NCBI GenBank assembly: GCA_964445085.1
Contig: CAYUJV010000003.1
Span: forward strand, 1-56,293
From: Thiobacter sp964445085
Lineage (GTDB): Bacteria > Pseudomonadota > Gammaproteobacteria > Burkholderiales > Thiobacteraceae
Direction: 5' to 3'
Length of the DNA: 56,293 bases
How positions within the stretch are numbered: the first letter of the stretch is position 1; every line of letters starts with the position of its first letter. The position numbers were made by a program, and so were the translations under genes. Below the pieces are notes generated by a model. That model did no database searches, was not told the origin of the DNA, and saw nothing but the letters and a program-made list of their open reading frames with translations. Below are positions 51,901 through 56,293 of this stretch, piece by piece.

Positions 51901-54624
51901 GCGCTGCGCGCCCAGCCCGGCCAGCCGATCGAGTACGACTTCATGCGCGCCGCCCACACCCTGGGCGGCATTTCCAGCACCGTCGGGCTGACCGCCCCGG
52001 CGGACCTGTCCTATCAGCTCGAGCAGTTTCTGGTGGATCTGTTGGAACATCCGCGCCAAGTCGGCGCGGACGAGCTGGCCATGATCGAACGCGCGGTGCG
52101 GGCCCTGCAGGACATGGTGGCGGCGATCGAACAGCGCCGCGCCGCCGCGCCCGCGGATGCCCTGATCGCCGAGCTGCGCGCCAGCCTGGAGACGGTGCGC
52201 GCTGCGCGCGAACAGGTGGAAGCCCCGGCGGAGCCGCCGGTGGTCGAAGCAGCGCCCGAGGCGCCTTCGGCGCCGGTGGCAGCCGTGGCCACGGAACCCG
52301 TCCAGCCGGCGCCCCGCGCTGCGGTGGCCATGCCCGCGCTCGACAGCGGCATTCGCGACGACCTGGATCAGGATCTGCTGCCGATCTTCCTGGAAGAAGC
52401 CCAGGAGCTGATGCCCATCATCGGGACCCAGCTCCGCGCCTGGCGCGCCAGCCCGGCGGATACCGCAGCGCAGCAGGCCCTGCAGCGCGCCCTGCACACC
52501 CTCAAGGGTTCCGGGCGCATGGCCGGTGCCATGCGCCTGGGCGAGCTGACCCACCAGATGGAAACGCGCGTGCTCGCCGCGATGGAAGGCGGCGCCATGA
52601 GCACGGCGCTGTTCGACGAACTGGACGCGCATTTCGACCGCATCGGCGATCTGCACGATGCCCTGGTGCGCGGCGAAGCCGTGGCCGCACCTGCTGCCGC
52701 GGCCCCGGCCGCAGCGCCCACCGGCCCGGCCCCGGTCGTGCTCGGCCTGCGTGCCCAGGCGACGACCCCCGCGCCGGGGGCGCTCGCGGAAACGGAGCAG
52801 GCCGCGGCCCGCGCCCTGCTGCGGGTGCGCGCCGACATCGTGGACCGGCTGGTCAACGAGGCGGGCGAGGTGAGTATCGCGCGCTCCCGCATCGAAGGCG
52901 AAATGCTCAACTTCAAGCAGTCCCTGAAGGAGCTGACCGACAACGTGATCCGCCTGCGCGGCCAGCTGCGCGAGGTGGAGATCCAGGCCGAGTCGCAGAT
53001 GCAGTCGCGCCTGTCCATGAGCCAGGACCAGCATCAGGACTTCGACCCGCTGGAGTTCGACCGCTTCACCCGCCTGCAGGAACTGACGCGGATGATGGCG
53101 GAGTCGGTGAACGACGTGTCCACCGTGCAGCAGGCGCTGCTGAAGAACATCGACGAGGCGGAAGCGGCGCTGCTGGCCCAGGCGCGCATGAACCGCGACC
53201 TGCAGCAGCAGCTCATGCACATCCGCATGGTGCCCCTGTCCAGCATCACCGAACGCCTGCACCGCATCGTGCGCCAGACCGCGAAGGAGCTGGACAAGAA
53301 GGCCATTCTGCTGATCCAGGGCGAGGGCGTCGAACTCGACCGCAGCGTGCTGGAGAAGATGACCGCGCCGTTCGAACACCTGCTGCGCAACGCCGTGGTG
53401 CACGGCCTGGAATCGGAGCAGGAGCGCGAAATCGCCGGCAAGGCGGAAACCGGCCAGATCACCCTGGTCGCGCGCCAGGAGGGCAACGAGGTGGTGCTGG
53501 TGGTCGGCGACGACGGCGCCGGCATCGACCTCGAGCGCGTGCGCGCGAAGGCGCTGGAGCTGGGGCTGATCCAGCGCGACGAGGACGTCCCCGCCGCGCG
53601 CCTGACCGAGATGATCTTCCAGCCCGGCTTCTCCACTGCCTCCGAAGTGACCCAGATCGCCGGCCGCGGCGTGGGCATGGACGTGGTGCGCAACGAAATC
53701 GCCGGCCTCGGCGGCCGGATCGAGGTGGCCTCGGAGAAGGGCAAGGGCACGACCTTCACCATCTACCTGCCGCTGACGCTGGCGGTGACGCAGGCGGTGC
53801 TGGTGCACGCCGGCGGCCATCTGTACGCGCTGCCGTCGTCGATGGTGGAACAGGTGCAGGAGATCCGGCCCGACGCCTTGGCGGAAATCTACCGCAAGGG
53901 CCAGGTGGAATGGCTCGGCAACACCTACCCGCTGCACTACCTGCCGCGCCTGCTCGGCGACGACGAGGCGCAGCCGGAAGCCAAGCCCTACACCTCGGTG
54001 ATGCTGCTCAGGAGCGGTACCCAGCGCTGTGCGGTGCATGTGGACGCGCTTCAGGGCAACCAGGAGGTGGTGATCAAGAACATCGGGCCGCAGCTGGCGC
54101 GCGTGACGGGCATCTCCGGCGCCACCGTGCTTGGTAACGGCCGCATCGTGCTGATCATCAACCCGGTTCAGCTGGCGCACCGCGAGACGCCTCACGTGGG
54201 TGCCCAGGTGGTGGCGCCGGCGAAGCAGGAACAGGCCACCACACCCGTCATCATGGTGGTGGACGACTCGCTCACCGTGCGCAAGATCACTGGCCGCCTG
54301 CTGGCGAAGGAAGGCTACCAGGTGATCACCGCCAAGGACGGTGTCGATGCGCTGCAGCAGCTGCAGGAGACCCTGCCCGCGGTGATGCTGGTGGACATCG
54401 AGATGCCGCGCATGGACGGCTTCGAGCTGACCAAGAACGTGCGCGGCGATGAGCGCACCCGGCACATCCCGATCATCATGATCACTTCACGCACGGCGGA
54501 GAAGCACCGCAACTACGCCAAGGAGCTGGGGGTGAACGTGTATCTGGGCAAGCCCTACCAGGAAGAGGAACTGCTGGCGCACATCGCCGGATTCGTGAAG
54601 GCGGGCGCGGCAGTATCGGCTTAG
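48940..54624 (+). CDS. chpA: Hybrid CheA-type kinase of the Pil-Chp system (ChpA/PilL)
   Basis: 1894 residues. At least four Hpt-type segments: a weak one near residue 50 (LHQVKGAIQMVGL), HTLKGSGRMVGL near 736, HTLGGISSTVGL near 1006 and HTLKGSGRMAGA near 1186, joined by acidic Ala/Pro/Glu linkers. Then come the dimerisation region (about 1290-1400, ADIVDRLVNEAGEVSIARS), the ATPase (N box HLLRNAVVHGLE near 1481, G boxes VVGDDGAGID near 1522 and GRGVGMDVV near 1575), a CheW-like domain (about 1617-1754) and a receiver (about 1770-1887, MVVDDSLTVRKITGRLL). It phosphorylates PilG and PilH. Fewer Hpt domains than in the Pseudomonas protein. The third lacks the usual Lys after His-Thr-Leu. Confidence 0.93.
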   Translation: MTTPSDFDVGPLTWVKGEIDAALAKAREQLTLFAGNTADASPLKFAQTHLHQVKGAIQMVGLDGLARFCEEIERLLAALEKRELEADGDRLDLVDQGLIALGKYLDDLLSGAPDVPLRLFPTYKALLEARGVDRISEADLFFPDLSVRAPRLAGEPPVSEDAFPRYVRAERSKYQKGLLHWLRNPEDKDALRQMKGALEAIEATQTQPANRTFWWDAVAYLDALLEGGVPPGFNVKSLCGRIDQQIRRLGERSSKVAERLLRDVLYHVARATPATERLASVKQAYELDAYVALPAASGPAETELDRVRPILRELADALGAAKDAWLKFTAGNKDALRNFQGQAAKLAEKARPLGHAALQDLLDGISAGAAQLAGGGASNDMVDMEMATALLLAESAVENFARLSPSFVGQAHVQGKRLAAALAGESLEGIETVPLLDEMARRAQEKLLLAQVGTEIQTNLRHVEQVLDAFFRDHTKRADIPGLASYIAQIEGALRILELERAAELLGACRNIINQFAEPEHEPTQSEMELVAEGLSSLGFYVEAVQHGKSDAFEVLAPVIKHFPGLRRREEPPPTNVEEEAIEMPVASVEEGLEDQKKLVQTLYQAWKAEATDHNREQLLAQASALQQDADLIDDAALKDQAGRVLSLLNAGGGASAELDAAVAALTAPKVAAVAPSEETARLLEASEEAIDREMLEVYLEEAQEVLATIREHLAMVRSRPDDNGALTTIRRGFHTLKGSGRMVGLTDLGEVAWGIEQTMNKWLQDERAATPELLEMLQLAHDSFAGWVDALSREGHVPVEAGRLLAMAEALRSEPQAEAAPVAPMAPVVTEATDPVAVPPVESVELEAPAFAPAEAAEPGFEFDLDGEVAEEISFDLPAVEAEETVEAAGQPEAVPSVEEITLEWPLEADAPPLEAVVETLPEPAAAPEPVAETPRREATIHEFPLHAASAPRDIDVGGTLVPASLYDLFLAEAAQHLAGLDRGVQALRAQPGQPIEYDFMRAAHTLGGISSTVGLTAPADLSYQLEQFLVDLLEHPRQVGADELAMIERAVRALQDMVAAIEQRRAAAPADALIAELRASLETVRAAREQVEAPAEPPVVEAAPEAPSAPVAAVATEPVQPAPRAAVAMPALDSGIRDDLDQDLLPIFLEEAQELMPIIGTQLRAWRASPADTAAQQALQRALHTLKGSGRMAGAMRLGELTHQMETRVLAAMEGGAMSTALFDELDAHFDRIGDLHDALVRGEAVAAPAAAAPAAAPTGPAPVVLGLRAQATTPAPGALAETEQAAARALLRVRADIVDRLVNEAGEVSIARSRIEGEMLNFKQSLKELTDNVIRLRGQLREVEIQAESQMQSRLSMSQDQHQDFDPLEFDRFTRLQELTRMMAESVNDVSTVQQALLKNIDEAEAALLAQARMNRDLQQQLMHIRMVPLSSITERLHRIVRQTAKELDKKAILLIQGEGVELDRSVLEKMTAPFEHLLRNAVVHGLESEQEREIAGKAETGQITLVARQEGNEVVLVVGDDGAGIDLERVRAKALELGLIQRDEDVPAARLTEMIFQPGFSTASEVTQIAGRGVGMDVVRNEIAGLGGRIEVASEKGKGTTFTIYLPLTLAVTQAVLVHAGGHLYALPSSMVEQVQEIRPDALAEIYRKGQVEWLGNTYPLHYLPRLLGDDEAQPEAKPYTSVMLLRSGTQRCAVHVDALQGNQEVVIKNIGPQLARVTGISGATVLGNGRIVLIINPVQLAHRETPHVGAQVVAPAKQEQATTPVIMVVDDSLTVRKITGRLLAKEGYQVITAKDGVDALQQLQETLPAVMLVDIEMPRMDGFELTKNVRGDERTRHIPIIMITSRTAEKHRNYAKELGVNVYLGKPYQEEELLAHIAGFVKAGAAVSA

Positions 54625-54644
54625 ACACAGCGCACCTCACCCGG

Positions 54645-54673
54645 AAAAAGGCCGCCTCGCAGCGGCCTTTTTT
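54645..54673. terminator. Bidirectional terminator between chpA and uppP
   Basis: GGCCGC (54650-54655), six-base loop, GCGGCC (54662-54667), then six T (54668-54673), and an A-run on the other side (54645-54649). It serves both convergent genes. Confidence 0.9.
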
Positions 54674-54683
54674 CTTTTCCGCG

Positions 54684-55511
54684 TCAGCCCATGGCGTGGA
54701 ACAGGACGTCGCGGTAGAACCAGAGCAGGATCAGGCCAAAAACGATGCGGTACCAGGCGAAGACCACGAAGGTGTGGTGCGCGACGTATCTGATCAGGGC
54801 GCGTATGGCGAAAAAGGCCGAGACGAAGGCGGTGACGAAGCCCACCGCGAACGTGGGCAGATCGTGCGCGTGCAGCAGGCCCCAGTGCTTGTAGGTGTCG
54901 TAGAAGGTCGCCGCGAACATGATGGGGATCGCCAGGAAGAACGAGAACTCCGTCGCCGCCTGGCGCGACATGCCGAAGGCCATGCCGCCGACGATGGTGG
55001 CGCCCGAGCGCGAGGTGCCCGGAATCAGGGAGAAGCACTGGGCCAGTCCGACCTTCAGGGCATCGGCCCAGGACATGTCGTCCACGCTGTGGATGTGCGG
55101 GGCGCGCCTGCGCGCCTCGACCCAGAAGATCACCAGGGCACCGAGGATGAAGGCGACGCCCACCGCGAACGGGTTGAACAGGTGCGCCTTGATCGCCTTG
55201 ATGAACAGGATGCCGAGGATGGCGGCAGGGAGGAAGGCGATCAGCAGGTTCAGGGCGAAGCGTTGCGCGGCCCGCTCGCCGGGCAGGCGCGCGAGCACGT
55301 GCCCGAGGCGCGCCCGGTATTCCCAGCACACGGCGAGGATGGCGCCGAGCTGGATCACGATTTCGAACACCTTGCCCACCTCGTCGTTGAAGTTGAGCAG
55401 ATCGCCGACGATGATGAGATGACCGGTGGAGGAGATGGGCAGGAATTCGGTGAGGCCTTCGACGATGCCGAGAATGAAGGCTTTGATCAGTAATAGCCAG
55501 TCCACGACCAC
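54684..55511 (-). CDS. uppP: Undecaprenyl-diphosphatase
   Basis: 275 residues, an integral membrane protein with about eight helices. Recycles the C55 lipid carrier for peptidoglycan and exopolysaccharide by dephosphorylating undecaprenyl pyrophosphate. Both catalytic motifs are present: EGLTEFLPISSTGHLIIVGD and PGTSRSGATIVGGMAFGMSR. The start is one of two GTG codons (55511 or 55505). A perfect TATAAT on the minus strand (55533-55538) lies about 20 bases upstream, with a weak -35. Confidence 0.95.
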   Translation of the reverse strand: MVVDWLLLIKAFILGIVEGLTEFLPISSTGHLIIVGDLLNFNDEVGKVFEIVIQLGAILAVCWEYRARLGHVLARLPGERAAQRFALNLLIAFLPAAILGILFIKAIKAHLFNPFAVGVAFILGALVIFWVEARRRAPHIHSVDDMSWADALKVGLAQCFSLIPGTSRSGATIVGGMAFGMSRQAATEFSFFLAIPIMFAATFYDTYKHWGLLHAHDLPTFAVGFVTAFVSAFFAIRALIRYVAHHTFVVFAWYRIVFGLILLWFYRDVLFHAMG

Positions 55512-55678
55512 TCCGCGAGATAAAGGTGCCTGATTATACCTCGTTGCGCATCCGCGCCATGCCGGTGCGCTAACCTCGCATCCCCTTGAACGGCCATTTC
55601 AGACAAGGAATGACTTAAGATATGTTACGCGCCCTCGCCTGCGGGGTCGCGACCTGTTAACAATGGAGGAGAAAAAAC

Positions 55679-56203
55679 ATGCTTCGCGTAAATCGCTTCA
55701 TTGCGATCATCGGCTTGTTGGCTGCCACTGCCGCGTTTCCGGTTTACTCGGCCGATTCGGTGAAACTGCTGGGCACCCGTTTCGAGATGGAGGTGCCGCA
55801 GAACTGGCAGCCGGGCTACAAGGACCTCGACGACCGCCTGCTGATGATCTTCTTCAAGGATGCGAAAACTGGCGCCACGCTCGAAGGCGTGTACCTGCGC
55901 AAGGTCCAGCCGGCGAGCTTCACCCTGGATGACTTCAAGAAATGGCGCATCGGCGCGGAAGACAAGCGTTATGAGGGCAAGGGCCATCATGTGGTGAAAG
56001 AGGAGGCCATCACGATCGGCGGCGAGCCCGGCAACTACCTGCTGACTGGCTGGAAGGACGGGGCCACCGACTTCGAGAAGCATACGGCGCAGTACCTCAA
56101 GGACGGCCGCCAATACATGGTCGTGTTCTGGGGGCCCAAGGGCAAGATTGACAAGGCAGTGTTCGACCACGCCGTGAAGACCTTTGGCATGGGCAAGGAA
56201 TAG
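55679..56203 (+). CDS. Small exported protein of unknown function
   Basis: 174 residues. A signal peptide ends near residue 25 (FPVYSA/DSV). The mature part is mixed alpha/beta with TRFEMEVPQNWQPGYKDLDD, GGEPGNYLLTGWKD and AQYLKDGRQYMVVFWGPKG, a pattern seen in small periplasmic proteins of PsbP/DcrB-like shape; that is only a fold guess. No Cys. A strong GGAGGAG ribosome site precedes the ATG. No operon partner is visible before the window ends. Confidence 0.75.
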   Translation: MLRVNRFIAIIGLLAATAAFPVYSADSVKLLGTRFEMEVPQNWQPGYKDLDDRLLMIFFKDAKTGATLEGVYLRKVQPASFTLDDFKKWRIGAEDKRYEGKGHHVVKEEAITIGGEPGNYLLTGWKDGATDFEKHTAQYLKDGRQYMVVFWGPKGKIDKAVFDHAVKTFGMGKE

Positions 56204-56293
56204 GCTTCCCGTACTGAAAACGACAAGAGCCCCTTTCGGGACGTATCCGAAATTCTGTGTGTGAGGTCGGGTTACTCACAGTCTCAATTCAAT
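56204..56293. other. Window end, non-coding; possible left end of an insertion sequence
   Basis: Ninety bases after the last gene. The stretch GAAATTCTGTGTGTGAGG (about 56249-56266) recalls terminal repeats of some IS256-family elements, but the other end and a transposase would lie outside the window. No gene supported. Confidence 0.2.

Overview
The window looks like chromosomal DNA from a GC-rich betaproteobacterium, most likely of the Rhodocyclales (Zoogloea/Thauera/Azoarcus-type). The evidence is gene order: pilMNOPQ-aroK-aroB-dgt, hemL-thiE-thiD next to rubredoxin and a pilGHIJ-chpA cluster, and an XrtA-type PEP-CTERM regulatory locus. No rRNA, tRNA, CRISPR array, prophage or intact insertion sequence is visible. 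The genus is an inference.

Layout. 1-8482 (minus): type IV pilus assembly operon pilMNOPQ, then aroK, aroB, dgt and a truncated DamX-like gene. 8776-11696 (plus): penicillin-binding protein 1A and a small nucleotidyltransferase-like gene. 11801-25200: PEP-CTERM/exopolysaccharide locus with a sugar transferase, the two-component pair PrsK/PrsR, two tandem PrsT-type TPR lipoproteins, a left-handed beta-helix acyltransferase, an SDR enzyme and a PEP-CTERM-tagged secreted protein. The exosortase itself is not in the window. 25247-38273: accessory region with a GMC oxidoreductase, two FtsX-type permeases, a LolA-like periplasmic protein, an FHA-ABC ATPase, a DUF1302-type barrel and, on the minus strand, two FeeM-like N-acyl amino acid synthases, a ThiF-type adenylyltransferase, a nitroreductase and a GT1 glycosyltransferase. 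38469-44964: a PilZ/YcgR protein and housekeeping genes (hemB, engB, cytochrome c4, hemL, thiE, thiD, rubredoxin). 45389-54624: twitching chemosensory operon pilG-pilH-pilI-pilJ-chpA. 54684-56203: uppP and a small exported protein.

How the parts may work together. PrsK/PrsR with sigma-54 probably control extracellular matrix output: GG-N10-GC promoters lie in front of both the sugar transferase-prsKR operon and the PEP-CTERM gene. The 25-38 kb region can be read as an undescribed acyl-amino-acid pathway (two synthases, an E1-like activating enzyme, flavoenzymes and a glycosyltransferase) beside an envelope export route whose ATPase carries a phosphothreonine-binding FHA domain. This linkage is inferred from gene order only.

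Non-coding highlights: a four-hairpin small RNA between hemB and engB with C-rich, anti-Shine-Dalgarno-like loops (40391-40498), and two copies of a roughly 130-bp inverted-repeat element, each starting exactly at the TAG stop codon of a gene.
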